The notes under the pieces: model-generated | Told to the model about the DNA's origin: nothing | Seen by the model: the letters and a program-made list of their open reading frames with translations, nothing else | Database searches by the model: none | IMG/VR virus record: IMGVR_UViG_3300037107_000081 | Span: 1-64,000 of that record | Direction: 5' to 3' (one strand) | Length of the DNA stretch: 64,000 nucleotides | From: a virus | Part shown: piece by piece, positions 8,214-16,907 of the stretch | Layout: each line of letters starts with the position of its first letter | Numbering within the stretch: the first letter of the stretch is position 1 | Made by a program: the position numbers and the translations under genes

Positions 8214-8583
8214 ATTCTATATAAGCAGATTACTAGGAGATCTACAAACCCTAGAACCAGAGAGCCTTAGTAATATTGTTCGCTATGTCAGAAATCATAT
8301 CACATTTACAACAATAACCCTACTAACCCGTAATACCAAATCAGCAGCAAATTATATCCTTGATCAATGTCTAGATTTATTTGATGAAAAAGATCCTGTG
8401 TCAGATATTCAGCTGGCAGGCCTAATGGTTGTTGTAGCTGATGTATATGGTGACAAGTATTCAGATCTGGTGTCGAGAACCTCTAGCGCAACAGGTAATT
8501 ACTACTGGGCCTCAGCAATGGCTACCAGTTTAATTATCAATAAAGAGGTTCTAGAAAATGAGGAATTACGTATCACTGCATAA
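8203..8583 (+). CDS. hypothetical helical protein (126 aa)
   Basis: This alpha-helical soluble protein overlaps both the gene before it (11 nt) and dnaE after it (26 nt), so the three are likely translated from one message. Ser/Thr- and Ala-rich helices near the end (TSSATGNYYWASAMATSL) have no recognised family. Coupling to the polymerase gene is the main contextual clue. Confidence 0.6.
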   Translation: MKIKFYISRLLGDLQTLEPESLSNIVRYVRNHITFTTITLLTRNTKSAANYILDQCLDLFDEKDPVSDIQLAGLMVVVADVYGDKYSDLVSRTSSATGNYYWASAMATSLIINKEVLENEELRITA

Positions 8584-11500
8584 TCATACCACAGGATCAA
8601 TTGGCGATTCATTAATTGAGCCAAAACAACTTATCTCCGCCACAAAAGAAGCCGGACAATCAGCTGTTGCAGTAACCGATCATGGATCCTTATCTGCTTT
8701 ATGGGATACTTATCAGGCAGCTAAGAAATCAGACATTAAGCTTATTGCCGGTCTTGAGGCTTATTTTGTTGACGATTCTAGCAATGATGAAGATACAACC
8801 CTTCGTCATCTTGTTTTATTAGCTAAGAATGGAATTGGCTACAAAAACTTACTAACAATCAATAAACGTGGCTTTGATAAGTTTACACTAGCTTTCAAAC
8901 GAGCTGTCCCACGAGTTGATTGGAGTTTGCTTGAGGAATATAAAGAAGGCATAATCTGCACCTCAGCCTGTGGAAATGGTGTGGTTGGTCAATTTATTAT
9001 GGCCGATCAATATAATGAAGCCAAAGCAGCAGCTAAGCGTTTGCAGGATATTTTTGGCGATGATTTTACACTAGAGCTGCAACCACATAATTTACAGCGC
9101 CGGCCATCTCCTTACTCAGGTCCAATTAATCAGCAGAAGATTAATATGGCACTTAAGAGGATTGGTCAGGAATTGGGGATTCGTTGTATTGTAGCCACCG
9201 ATGCTCATTATGTGAAGAAGGAACATCACTCAGCTCATGATGTTTATATTTGTAATGCATCTGGACAACCAATTAGTTCTGGTAATAGATTGATTTATGA
9301 TAAGCATGATTTCTATATTAAGGATTCGGATCAGATTTTTGAGCATTTTTCTAGACACATAAAGCTTTGGGGAGAAGAATTTGTAGAGTCTTTGTTCGAG
9401 AATACGGTTTATTATGCGGATAAGTGTGAGGCTTCTGATTGGATTGATCCTGCGGTCTCTACTGGTGAAAAGAATCAATTGCCAGATTTTCCTTATAAAG
9501 ATGAGTCGGATTATAATGAGTTTTGTGAGTGGAAGAAGACAAGTAAGCTATATGATGAGAAGGTACCTGATGATGCATTATTCTATAGGTATCGTAGTGA
9601 GATTGGTTTAGAGCAGAAAATAAATGATGGAAAGATACCTGCTGAAGATAAAGATGAGTGTTATGTAAATATGCAGGAGGAATTTGATGTATTAGAGTTT
9701 AGAAAATTCTCCGGTTACATGCTTATTGTTGCTGAGTTTTTACGGTGGGGAAGAGCAAATAATATACCGATTAATTTTGGAAGAGGATCGGCTGGAGGAT
9801 CTTTATCTGCCTTTTGTAATTATATTCATATGGCTTATCCAAAAAGGTATGGATTATTATTTGCCAGATTCATTAATAAATATAAGGAATCGTTTCCAGA
9901 TATAGACTCGGACGTTTCTCCACTTGGTCGTGATAAGTTATATGATCATTTATGTGATAAGTATGGAAAAGATAATGTTTGTAATATATCAAATATAAAT
10001 ACTATAACCCCAAAGGTTTATGCTAAAGATATTGCTAGGGTATTTGAGTTTGGTGGTCAGGGTAGAAGCGCGGCTGCTGAGATTGGTGAAAATATTGCTG
10101 ATTCTATTCCCGCAGAAATACATACAATAAAAAAGGCTTTAGAGGACGCTCCATTATTTGCTGAATATGCTAAGCAATATCCAGAATTAGTTGAATATGG
10201 TGATTTGTTGTGTGGAAAACCAAGAGCTTTATCAATGCATGCTGGTGGAATTATTGTTTCCAAAAAACCACTTGTTGGATTGGTTCCACTTAGACGTGAT
10301 GCTTCAGGGGCACTTGTTCTTGAGTATGACAAGGATGTAGCTGAACAAAATGGTTTGGTTAAGATAGATCTTTTACGAGTAGAAACATTAGATATAGTTG
10401 GTGAAACATATAGGCTGATTCGCGAAAATGGTAAAGTTATTGAGGATGATTTTGATTATGAGGGTTATGATGAAAAAACATATAATCTTCTTGGTGAAGG
10501 CGATACTTTTGGTGTATTTCAACTAGGAGCAACAGCGGTACATGTTTGTAAAAAGCTAAAGCCAAAAAATGTAGCTGATATTGCTTTGATTACTGCGCTT
10601 GTTCGTCCAGCGGCTAAAGATATTATTCCCGAGTTTATAAAGGTTAGGAATGGTGACGAAAAAATGTCTCTTTTCCATCCAAAATTACACAGAGCATTTT
10701 CTTATACATATGGATTTGGATTATTTGAAGAATCGTTATTTTATTTAGCCCAGGATATAGCTGCTTGGGACCTTCATGATGCTGATCGACTCCGGAAGCT
10801 TACAAAAGAAAAAGGAAAGAATCCTGAGAAGGTTAAAAAGTGGAGACAAGAATTTATTGAAGATTCTATTAAAAACAAAATACCAGAAGATATTGCTACA
10901 AAGATCTGGGATGAGACAATAGCTCAGTTTGGTGGATATGGTTTTAATATTTCCCATGCTGTTTTATATAGTATGTTATCTTATCAAACCGCATATCTTA
11001 AAGCTAATTATCCTATTGAGTTTTTAGTTGCCAACTTAATGTCACAGGTAAGTTCAAATGCTAAATCAACTAAAGATAATATCAATAAAATCAAGACTGA
11101 AATTCGTAATCATAATGTAAAGATCGTTCCTCCCGAAGTTAATACATCGCAATTATCCTGGAAGATTATTGATGATAAGACATTGATAACCGGGTTGGAT
11201 TCATTGAAATATATGGGCAAGGATGCAATTCCGGAGTTAATTTCAAAGCGTCCATTCACAAGTTTTCAGGATTTAATCTACCGAACAGATGCTTCCAAGG
11301 TTCGTTCGCCAAGTATTCAGGCAATGGCAGCCTCAGGTAGTTTGGATTCGTTTGGTATGGATCGAAAATTAATGTTCCTATATGCATCAGATTATAGGGC
11401 AAAGCTTCGTTCTCATATGGATAAATTGGATAAGATTTGGGCTAAGGCTGGGAATGAAGATGTAGCGATATCACCTGAGCGTGTGCAAAAACATTTATCT

Positions 11501-12199
11501 GAGTTCAATTATCCATTTCCAGAAGAAGCGCCATGGACAATTCAGGAGTTATTTGCTCTAGAAGAATTTTACATGGGTGAGGGTATTAGTGGGGATACTT
11601 TCGATCGGTATCCTGGATTCTTTGATAGGAAGAAGACGGTTCCATTTACAGCCATGCAACAAATGTTTCCATGGCATCTTGAGTATGAGGATGATGAGCG
11701 GGCGAATAGAAAGGCTAATACACATTTTCTAGCCAATTTAAAAATAAGGCCAATGGAAGCTGTGATAACTGGATTATTTGTTTTTACAGTTAAGAAGGAA
11801 GATTCTAAGATATTTGGCAAAGAGATGGCTAGATTATCAATTAAGGATCCATGGGGTGATGAATCTACTTTGCTATGTTTTCCTGAGGCATGGGAAGGGA
11901 TGAAGGAGCGGGTTGCTGAATTAAAGAAGAATATTGAGATTGGGTTAGCTATTAGGTTTTTGGGACAATTTCAATGGGAGAATGAGCATAGTACAAGTTT
12001 TATATTGAGTGATATATTAGATTGTAAGGCTCCACCAAGTCTACCTGAGGATCGCAAGTCTAAGAAGGTAAAGATGCCCCGGTCCAAGAAGATTAAGAAG
12101 GAGGAGGCTGATTTGATGACAGGTGAGGAGCTTTGCGAAGAATTGGAAAGTGAGTTGTTGGATGAAGGGATGGCTACGGTTGATGATGAGGAAGAATAA
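8558..12199 (+). CDS. dnaE: DNA polymerase III alpha subunit (C-family, DnaE type)
   Basis: The protein has 1213 residues, close to bacterial DnaE. An N-terminal PHP domain keeps its metal motifs (LHNHT at 7-11, TDHGS near 41). The palm carries GRGSAGGSLSAF (about 408) and PDIDSDV (about 447), which holds two catalytic Asp. The third is in GLVKIDLL (about 599). The fingers/YGFNISHAVLYS region (about 793) is conserved, and an OB-like domain precedes an acidic tail. It is the replicative DNA polymerase of the phage. No separate epsilon-type exonuclease is seen in the window, so the intact PHP domain may proofread. An AGAGG site lies within the upstream gene. Confidence 0.96.
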   Translation: MRNYVSLHNHTTGSIGDSLIEPKQLISATKEAGQSAVAVTDHGSLSALWDTYQAAKKSDIKLIAGLEAYFVDDSSNDEDTTLRHLVLLAKNGIGYKNLLTINKRGFDKFTLAFKRAVPRVDWSLLEEYKEGIICTSACGNGVVGQFIMADQYNEAKAAAKRLQDIFGDDFTLELQPHNLQRRPSPYSGPINQQKINMALKRIGQELGIRCIVATDAHYVKKEHHSAHDVYICNASGQPISSGNRLIYDKHDFYIKDSDQIFEHFSRHIKLWGEEFVESLFENTVYYADKCEASDWIDPAVSTGEKNQLPDFPYKDESDYNEFCEWKKTSKLYDEKVPDDALFYRYRSEIGLEQKINDGKIPAEDKDECYVNMQEEFDVLEFRKFSGYMLIVAEFLRWGRANNIPINFGRGSAGGSLSAFCNYIHMAYPKRYGLLFARFINKYKESFPDIDSDVSPLGRDKLYDHLCDKYGKDNVCNISNINTITPKVYAKDIARVFEFGGQGRSAAAEIGENIADSIPAEIHTIKKALEDAPLFAEYAKQYPELVEYGDLLCGKPRALSMHAGGIIVSKKPLVGLVPLRRDASGALVLEYDKDVAEQNGLVKIDLLRVETLDIVGETYRLIRENGKVIEDDFDYEGYDEKTYNLLGEGDTFGVFQLGATAVHVCKKLKPKNVADIALITALVRPAAKDIIPEFIKVRNGDEKMSLFHPKLHRAFSYTYGFGLFEESLFYLAQDIAAWDLHDADRLRKLTKEKGKNPEKVKKWRQEFIEDSIKNKIPEDIATKIWDETIAQFGGYGFNISHAVLYSMLSYQTAYLKANYPIEFLVANLMSQVSSNAKSTKDNINKIKTEIRNHNVKIVPPEVNTSQLSWKIIDDKTLITGLDSLKYMGKDAIPELISKRPFTSFQDLIYRTDASKVRSPSIQAMAASGSLDSFGMDRKLMFLYASDYRAKLRSHMDKLDKIWAKAGNEDVAISPERVQKHLSEFNYPFPEEAPWTIQELFALEEFYMGEGISGDTFDRYPGFFDRKKTVPFTAMQQMFPWHLEYEDDERANRKANTHFLANLKIRPMEAVITGLFVFTVKKEDSKIFGKEMARLSIKDPWGDESTLLCFPEAWEGMKERVAELKKNIEIGLAIRFLGQFQWENEHSTSFILSDILDCKAPPSLPEDRKSKKVKMPRSKKIKKEEADLMTGEELCEELESELLDEGMATVDDEEE

Positions 12200-12209
12200 T
12201 TTGATGATG

Positions 12210-12249
12210 ATACGTTGATTGTTTATTATTGATTTTACCAGAGAGTAGG
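12210..12249 (-). repeat. dispersed motif, reverse copy before a 28-codon ORF
   Basis: On the minus strand it reads CTCTCTGGTAAAATC, then AATAATAAACAATCAACGTAT. On the plus strand its end (ACCAGAGAGTAGGA) supplies a Shine-Dalgarno-like AGTAGGA seven bases before the ATG at 12257. Confidence 0.75.
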
Positions 12250-12256
12250 AATTTAT

Positions 12257-12343
12257 ATGCAAATAGAAACTGTAGAATTTGATAATTTAGATTTATTATT
12301 TGAAGATATGATTAAATTTAAAGAAACCAATAATGTTTGTTGA
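12257..12343 (+). CDS. possible leader peptide or micro-ORF (28 aa)
   Basis: This short frame begins MQIETVEFDNLDLL and is acidic. It sits exactly between two reverse-oriented motif copies and has an AGTAGGA ribosome site. It could be a real micro-protein or part of a duplicated leader-ORF cassette, because the second motif copy leads in the same way into the 121-aa gene. Length alone gives little coding evidence. Confidence 0.35.
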   Translation: MQIETVEFDNLDLLFEDMIKFKETNNVC

Positions 12344-12345
12344 TG

Positions 12346-12387
12346 ATACATTGTTTTGATTGATTATTTTTACTAGAGAGTTAGGAG
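12346..12387 (-). repeat. dispersed motif, reverse copy before the 121-aa gene
   Basis: On the minus strand it reads CTCTCTAGTAAAAATAA, then TCAATCAAAACAATGTAT. One G-to-A change separates its core from the others. The plus-strand end carries GTTAGGAG, the ribosome site for the ATG at 12394. The spacing from motif to start codon is nearly the same as at 12210. Confidence 0.7.
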
Positions 12388-12393
12388 TTTATT

Positions 12394-12759
12394 ATGGAAA
12401 AAAGAATATTGTGGGATGAATATAATTCTAATACTCAATACCCAATGTACAAATGTGATGATATAAAAGCGCGCGTAAGAGTTTTTAATGGTAAAGAATT
12501 TGTTTGGTTAGATTGTTTTGAGAGTAATGGTATAATTCGTGGTTCTTGGATTACAAAACAATTCACACATAAAGAAGCAAATTTACAGATTAAAAAATGT
12601 TTATCTGAATTTGATTGTGTTGTATGTTGGAAAATTGGGTTTTTATTTAGTGAGCTTGGAGATGAATATAAAAATAAGCATGTAATGTTATCTATAATTG
12701 GTATAGATAAGTTATTAAAAAACAATATTTCAAATGCTCCTGAGTGGTATATAAAATAA
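12394..12759 (+). CDS. hypothetical protein (121 aa)
   Basis: The mixed alpha/beta protein is rich in Trp and Cys (for example FDCVVCWKIGF, about residues 71-81). The start is set by GTTAGGAG 7 nt upstream, within the dispersed motif. No family is recognised. Confidence 0.65.
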   Translation: MEKRILWDEYNSNTQYPMYKCDDIKARVRVFNGKEFVWLDCFESNGIIRGSWITKQFTHKEANLQIKKCLSEFDCVVCWKIGFLFSELGDEYKNKHVMLSIIGIDKLLKNNISNAPEWYIK

Positions 12760-12769
12760 TAGGATAATT

Positions 12770-13525
12770 ATGAGATGTATTAGTTGTGGTGTTGATGTTC
12801 CGCCTATTTGGGTTAAGGCAATTGAGTTAAATTCTTGTCCGTCGTGTGGTTCTGCTATAATGAATGAAGCCACCCAAGATCTATTGAAAGAGTTGTCTGA
12901 TGCATTAACTCGCATGCCTAATAATCCTCAGGGAGTAGCTGGTTGGCTTTTGTCTAATTATCGTTTTCAGAAGATGGGTGATGCTGTTCCTGTTGAGAAA
13001 TTTCATAATAAGGGTAGTGCTGTGGGTAGTGTGCCTGGTGAAATTAATGATAGCCAGTTAAAGATTGCGCCTAGAGTCAATGATTTTGTAAAGCGCAATG
13101 ATGCCGAGAAATATGTAGCAAGGACCCAAGAGCTTGCTGAGAAGGCTAAGGGTTTAAAGAATAAGCAGATGGCGGAGTTTGCTTCTTTAATTAATGGGGT
13201 AAAGGATCCGTATGAAGATCCTGATCTGGTTGAGACGGTTGCTGATGCGTCTTCTGATGTTGAGGATCAAATGACATATGCATTATTAAAGTCTCAGGGA
13301 ATTGATCCATTTGCTGAGTCTGGTAGTAATAATGCTCCTACAGGTCCAATGAATGTAAGCCAGATAATTGATCAAGAAATTAAAGGGGCTAGTAAGATAA
13401 GTGAGTATGAACAGATAATGATGCAGAGTGATAGGGGTAGGGAGCAATTGCAAAATGAGCTGCACAAGAAGATTAAGGCTCAGGATGCGATAAATGGGGT
13501 TGGCAAGGGTGTGTTTAGGAGATGA
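12770..13525 (+). CDS. zinc-ribbon hypothetical protein (251 aa)
   Basis: Residues 1-28 form a four-cysteine zinc ribbon (CISCG ... CPSCGS). The remainder is helical and polar, with a long charged stretch and a Gln/Lys-rich C terminus, and is probably DNA- or protein-binding. No catalytic motif is seen. An AGGAT ribosome site precedes the ATG, and the stop lies 5 nt before the next start. No family is recognised beyond the ribbon. Confidence 0.65.
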   Translation: MRCISCGVDVPPIWVKAIELNSCPSCGSAIMNEATQDLLKELSDALTRMPNNPQGVAGWLLSNYRFQKMGDAVPVEKFHNKGSAVGSVPGEINDSQLKIAPRVNDFVKRNDAEKYVARTQELAEKAKGLKNKQMAEFASLINGVKDPYEDPDLVETVADASSDVEDQMTYALLKSQGIDPFAESGSNNAPTGPMNVSQIIDQEIKGASKISEYEQIMMQSDRGREQLQNELHKKIKAQDAINGVGKGVFRR

Positions 13526-13529
13526 TAGT

Positions 13530-14282
13530 ATGGTAGATGATATTAATTATTTTATTGGAAAGGTTAAGAATATTGTAGAGAAGTATGATTCTGAAGATAT
13601 TAGGAACCATATTACTGATGAGGATTTTGATACATTTTCAATTTCTATTATTAATTTATTGGATCTTATTAAAAGGGCAAGGGTAGAAAAGACATTAAAT
13701 GATGAAAAATATCCAATATCTAATAAAGATTCGTATAACCTTACATTTGATGAGTTAAAGGCTAGAAATGAAATAAAACTAGATAAGTTCATTAAAGACA
13801 ATAATAAATCAAAGAGCCAATACGAAGAGCCAACTGAAGAAGAAATTGATAAGATGAGGGAAGATGGAATTTATTATGTTAAATCAGGTTCAATATCCGA
13901 TGAACCTTTCTTTTTAACTACTAATTTGAAAGATATTATTGATTTTTGTATAACTGATAAGGTCAATTATTCACATGAAGAGCGGTTATCTAAAAGTGAA
14001 GGTGGTAGAGAGTATTTAGCATTGTGTAGGCAGAAGAAAGATAAGGGTAAGGCTGCTCTTTTAGCTGGTGAAGGCGGGTGTTTTAGTAGGGGTGTGCCTA
14101 GTCGTGTAAGTGAAAAATCAAAAGCAATAAGAAGGCATTTTGAGGAAGAGTCTGAGCGTAGGTGTAATGATCCTAATGTATTATCTAAATATATGGATGA
14201 TGATACTAAATCTAAAATGAAAGATGCGCTTGATGAAATAAAAAAGTTTAGTAGTGAATTTATTAAAGATCAAAAAGAATAA
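13530..14282 (+). CDS. hypothetical protein (250 aa)
   Basis: The ATG at 13530 is chosen because TTTAGGAG lies 8 nt before it; a longer frame from 13494 would overlap the previous gene. The protein is highly charged and helical, with a Gly-rich stretch (AGEGGCFSRGVPSR, about residues 181-194) between helices. Function is unknown. Confidence 0.65.
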   Translation: MVDDINYFIGKVKNIVEKYDSEDIRNHITDEDFDTFSISIINLLDLIKRARVEKTLNDEKYPISNKDSYNLTFDELKARNEIKLDKFIKDNNKSKSQYEEPTEEEIDKMREDGIYYVKSGSISDEPFFLTTNLKDIIDFCITDKVNYSHEERLSKSEGGREYLALCRQKKDKGKAALLAGEGGCFSRGVPSRVSEKSKAIRRHFEEESERRCNDPNVLSKYMDDDTKSKMKDALDEIKKFSSEFIKDQKE

Positions 14283-14283
14283 T

Positions 14284-14319
14284 ATACATTTCGGTCACTT
14301 TATTGATTTTACCAGAAAG
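14284..14319 (-). repeat. dispersed motif, reverse copy of an inverted pair
   Basis: On the minus strand it reads CTTTCTGGTAAAATC, then AATAAAGTGACC, then GAAATGTAT. With the forward copy at 14351 it repeats the arrangement at 3284/3357: a reverse copy, then ~31-38 bp, then a forward copy, then a gene. Confidence 0.7.
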
Positions 14320-14350
14320 ATATTTGTATTTTCCGTCCCAAATAAATAAA

Positions 14351-14386
14351 CTCTCTGGTAAAAATATAAAAACTAATAAATGTAAC
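14351..14386 (+). repeat. dispersed motif, forward copy before the 72-aa gene
   Basis: The sequence is CTCTCTGGTAAAAATA, then TAAAAACTAATAAATGTAAC. The gene start at 14399 follows 12 bp later with an AAAGGA ribosome site. Together with the reverse copy it makes a potential large stem-loop in the 116-bp gap. Confidence 0.75.
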
Positions 14387-14398
14387 AAAAGGATTAAT

Positions 14399-14617
14399 AT
14401 GATTATCAGAAAAGATTTAGAAATTGCTGAATTAATAAAGCTAGGAGAAAAAGGAATTACTCAGGATGAACTTGAAGATGTTGTTTCTGAATATAAAGAA
14501 GAGCGTGAAAGGGTTGATGTAAGAAAATCATTTGAGGCTATGAAGGAAGAATATAAAAAAGAGAAATCCAAGAATAATTTTGAAGAGGGTGCTGGTGGTT
14601 TTAGGAGGACAAAATGA
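14399..14617 (+). CDS. small coiled-coil-like protein (72 aa)
   Basis: The ATG at 14399 with AAAGGA upstream is preferred over a longer frame that would run through the dispersed motif. The protein is almost entirely charged helix (DELEDVVSEYKEERERVD), ending in a Gly-rich basic tail. It overlaps the next gene by 4 nt (ATGA). Function is unknown. Confidence 0.6.
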   Translation: MIIRKDLEIAELIKLGEKGITQDELEDVVSEYKEERERVDVRKSFEAMKEEYKKEKSKNNFEEGAGGFRRTK

Positions 14618-14889
14618 ATTTGGAAGATGAAGAAAAATCTAATAAAGAATTTAGTAAGTTTCTTTATTCTAATGGTGATGAAATTGTTGAGACTAATAAT
14701 CATCTTTTATATTTTGATGTAGATAACCCAAACTATGGAAATATTAGTTTTAATACACCCAAATATGGAGAGGTTATTAAGGTGTGTAATAATGGTGATA
14801 TTTTTATTAAGGGTCGATTAGTTACCAACGATATGGAAGTTGTTGATGGCATTAAAGAATTTTTCTTTATGGCAAGAGCGGAAAAATAA
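14614..14889 (+). CDS. small hypothetical protein (91 aa)
   Basis: The gene is coupled to its neighbours by overlaps of 4 nt and 1 nt. An acidic N terminus is followed by a beta-rich domain (FNTPKYGEVIKVCNNGDIFI, about residues 46-65) that looks like a small beta barrel. No family is recognised. Confidence 0.6.
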   Translation: MNLEDEEKSNKEFSKFLYSNGDEIVETNNHLLYFDVDNPNYGNISFNTPKYGEVIKVCNNGDIFIKGRLVTNDMEVVDGIKEFFFMARAEK

Positions 14890-15068
14890 TGGATGAAGAA
14901 AGAGATTCATGTGGCCGTCCAGTAGAATGGATTAAAGAACAAACTCTAAGGTATATGAATAGGCGTGGATGTCGAGAAGATTATGCCAGATCTGTTGTAG
15001 AGGCACAGTATGATTGTGATGTGGAAATTTTTAGAGACATAGACGCACAAATAGCAAAAGATAAATAA
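14889..15068 (+). CDS. small hypothetical protein (59 aa)
   Basis: The frame begins at a TAATG overlap with the preceding stop and ends directly before the next ATG, so it fills the gap exactly. That is good evidence for a gene despite its length. The product contains GRPVEWIKEQTLRYMNRRGC and acidic C-terminal helices. No family is recognised. Confidence 0.6.
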   Translation: MDEERDSCGRPVEWIKEQTLRYMNRRGCREDYARSVVEAQYDCDVEIFRDIDAQIAKDK

Positions 15069-15479
15069 ATGGCCAAAGAATTAACCCAAATAAGAATCAT
15101 AGACAATAAGAAAGTCCGCCTTACTAATGACGAATTTTCTTTTTATGAGGAAATTTGCAAGGCTTATGACCGCCCAAACTTCAAAGGAAAAGATTTGTTC
15201 CAGGATCATTTTGAAGTAAATGATGACGGTATTATTATATTTGTTAAGCCTCCATACAAGAAATATTCATCAATGGAAGTCTTTACTTTCTTGGTTAGCC
15301 TAATGGTAAATCAACAACTAAGGATTTCTCAAGATCAAGTTGCTGCATTTATAACCGAAGGAAAAGCTAAATTTAAAGAACAACTTGATGAAATTAATGT
15401 ACTAAAAGAAGATATTAGTTCCTTAAAAGTTGAGGTCGAGCAGCAGAAGGTGTCACCCATAAAAGCAGATGACAACTGA
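15069..15479 (+). CDS. hypothetical protein with C-terminal coiled coil (136 aa)
   Basis: An N-terminal mixed domain (~90 residues) is followed by a coiled-coil segment (KEQLDEINVLKEDISSLKVE, about residues 101-120). The next gene begins 11 nt before its stop. Its place two genes before recA suggests a role in the recombination operon, but there is no recognised family. Confidence 0.6.
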   Translation: MAKELTQIRIIDNKKVRLTNDEFSFYEEICKAYDRPNFKGKDLFQDHFEVNDDGIIIFVKPPYKKYSSMEVFTFLVSLMVNQQLRISQDQVAAFITEGKAKFKEQLDEINVLKEDISSLKVEVEQQKVSPIKADDN

Positions 15480-15906
15480 TACTGATGTAAATGATCTCAT
15501 AACTGGATTTGAAGAAAAATATCACAAGGTTCTATTAAAGCTAGATTCCTTGTCTCGCGGCACATTCGATGAGGATGATGCTACTGCAATGGCTGCTTTG
15601 TGTTTAATTGCTCAAGCTGCCTTACTATCTGATTTAGCTGCTTTTGATTTGCGGTCAAGATCCTTAAAGCGTGACATTGATTTTGCTAAAGCTACCGCAT
15701 ACGCAAAGCTGAGGAAAGATCCAATTGTTGATGGTAAAAAAGTTACAGAGAGCGCATTATCTCAACTAATTATAATTGATCCAGATGTAAAGCGTATTTC
15801 TGATGAGCAAAATATAGCTGAGCGAGATTATAAGAATTTGTCAAATATTCAATCATTGCTCAAAGAAGCTCATCTTACATTTAGATCTATAAAGAAACCG
15901 GTATAA
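15469..15906 (+). CDS. helical protein upstream of recA (145 aa); possible recombination mediator
   Basis: This all-helical protein has two helical blocks separated by VDGKKVTESALSQL (about residues 86-99). This layout is seen in small phage proteins next to recombinases. By position it could be a UvsY-type mediator that loads RecA/UvsX onto SSB-coated DNA. No direct sequence match to UvsY is evident, so this is inference. The recA start follows 12 nt after the stop. Confidence 0.6.
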   Translation: MTTDTDVNDLITGFEEKYHKVLLKLDSLSRGTFDEDDATAMAALCLIAQAALLSDLAAFDLRSRSLKRDIDFAKATAYAKLRKDPIVDGKKVTESALSQLIIIDPDVKRISDEQNIAERDYKNLSNIQSLLKEAHLTFRSIKKPV

Positions 15907-15917
15907 TAAAAGGAAAA

Positions 15918-16907
15918 ATGGCTGCGAAAAAGATAAATACTGACGAAAAACCAACAATGGGATCAAAGCTTAATATTAATGATCTTGTTGCTAAGGCTAA
16001 GGGGCGTTTTGATAAGAAGAAGTCACCACTTACTACACGCATGAAGACTGGTGATATGATTGTTTTATCAACAGATCCTAGTGATTACATAACATCATCA
16101 GACCTAAATAAGTTTTGGAAGCCTTTGACTGGTCTTCTTGGTCTTGCTTATGGGCGTATTTTTCAAATTGCAGGCAGACCAGATTCAGGAAAAAGCACAG
16201 CCGCAATGTTATTTATGAAGGCTGCCCAAGAACAGGGAGCTTTGGTTGTACTCTGGGATGCCGAGGGTAAGTTTGATTCAGTACGCTACAAGGATAGGAT
16301 TGGTGGTGATCCTTCTCAGATTGTAGTGGCACCAAGCAGAAATATTCTAGAGGGTGTTCAACAGGTGGTTGCTTATGTAAAGGCAGCTAAAGAAATGGAT
16401 CCTGATTGTAAGATCTTGATTAATTGGGATTCTGTTGGAGCATCAATTAACTCTGCCGAAGATGAAGAGAATGATGATTATAGCAAGCAACCAGGCGTTA
16501 CAGCAAAGGAAGTTTCTTGGGCAATCAGACGATTCAATCAGCTAATTGAGAAGTTCCGTGATGAAGATGGAAATTATACAATAGCTATTCTTTGTATCAA
16601 TCAGGTTTATGCAAAGATTGGTTTCATGCAATCTGGTTATCAACAAAAGGGCGGGGCAGAACTGGAATATCTTAGTTCCCTTATTCTAGAAATGTCGAGG
16701 AAGAAAACGCTCACCCGTACTAAGAATAAGCAAAAGGTAAAATACGGAATTGTAACATCTGCAAAGGTAAAGAAGAATCATTTGTTTGGTGGTGAAGATT
16801 GTATTGCCGAGCTTGATCTTTGTGTTTCTGCATCTGGAATTGATTTGATGGAAGAAGTAAAGAGTAAGATACCAGATGTAGATGATTTGAACGAGGATGA
16901 TGAATAA
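15918..16907 (+). CDS. recA: RecA/UvsX-family recombinase
   Basis: The protein has 329 residues with a Walker A box GRPDSGKST (about 86-94), a DAEGK segment that replaces the usual DAE motif (about 115), and a Walker B strand ILINWDS (about 164-170). QQKGGAELEYLSS (about 243-255) corresponds to the L2 and core region. The acidic C terminus resembles RecA. It forms ATP-dependent filaments on ssDNA for strand exchange and recombination-dependent replication. An AAAGGAAAA ribosome site precedes the ATG. The stop overlaps the start of an unrelated decoration-like gene (TAATG), which is odd. Confidence 0.92.
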   Translation: MAAKKINTDEKPTMGSKLNINDLVAKAKGRFDKKKSPLTTRMKTGDMIVLSTDPSDYITSSDLNKFWKPLTGLLGLAYGRIFQIAGRPDSGKSTAAMLFMKAAQEQGALVVLWDAEGKFDSVRYKDRIGGDPSQIVVAPSRNILEGVQQVVAYVKAAKEMDPDCKILINWDSVGASINSAEDEENDDYSKQPGVTAKEVSWAIRRFNQLIEKFRDEDGNYTIAILCINQVYAKIGFMQSGYQQKGGAELEYLSSLILEMSRKKTLTRTKNKQKVKYGIVTSAKVKKNHLFGGEDCIAELDLCVSASGIDLMEEVKSKIPDVDDLNEDDE

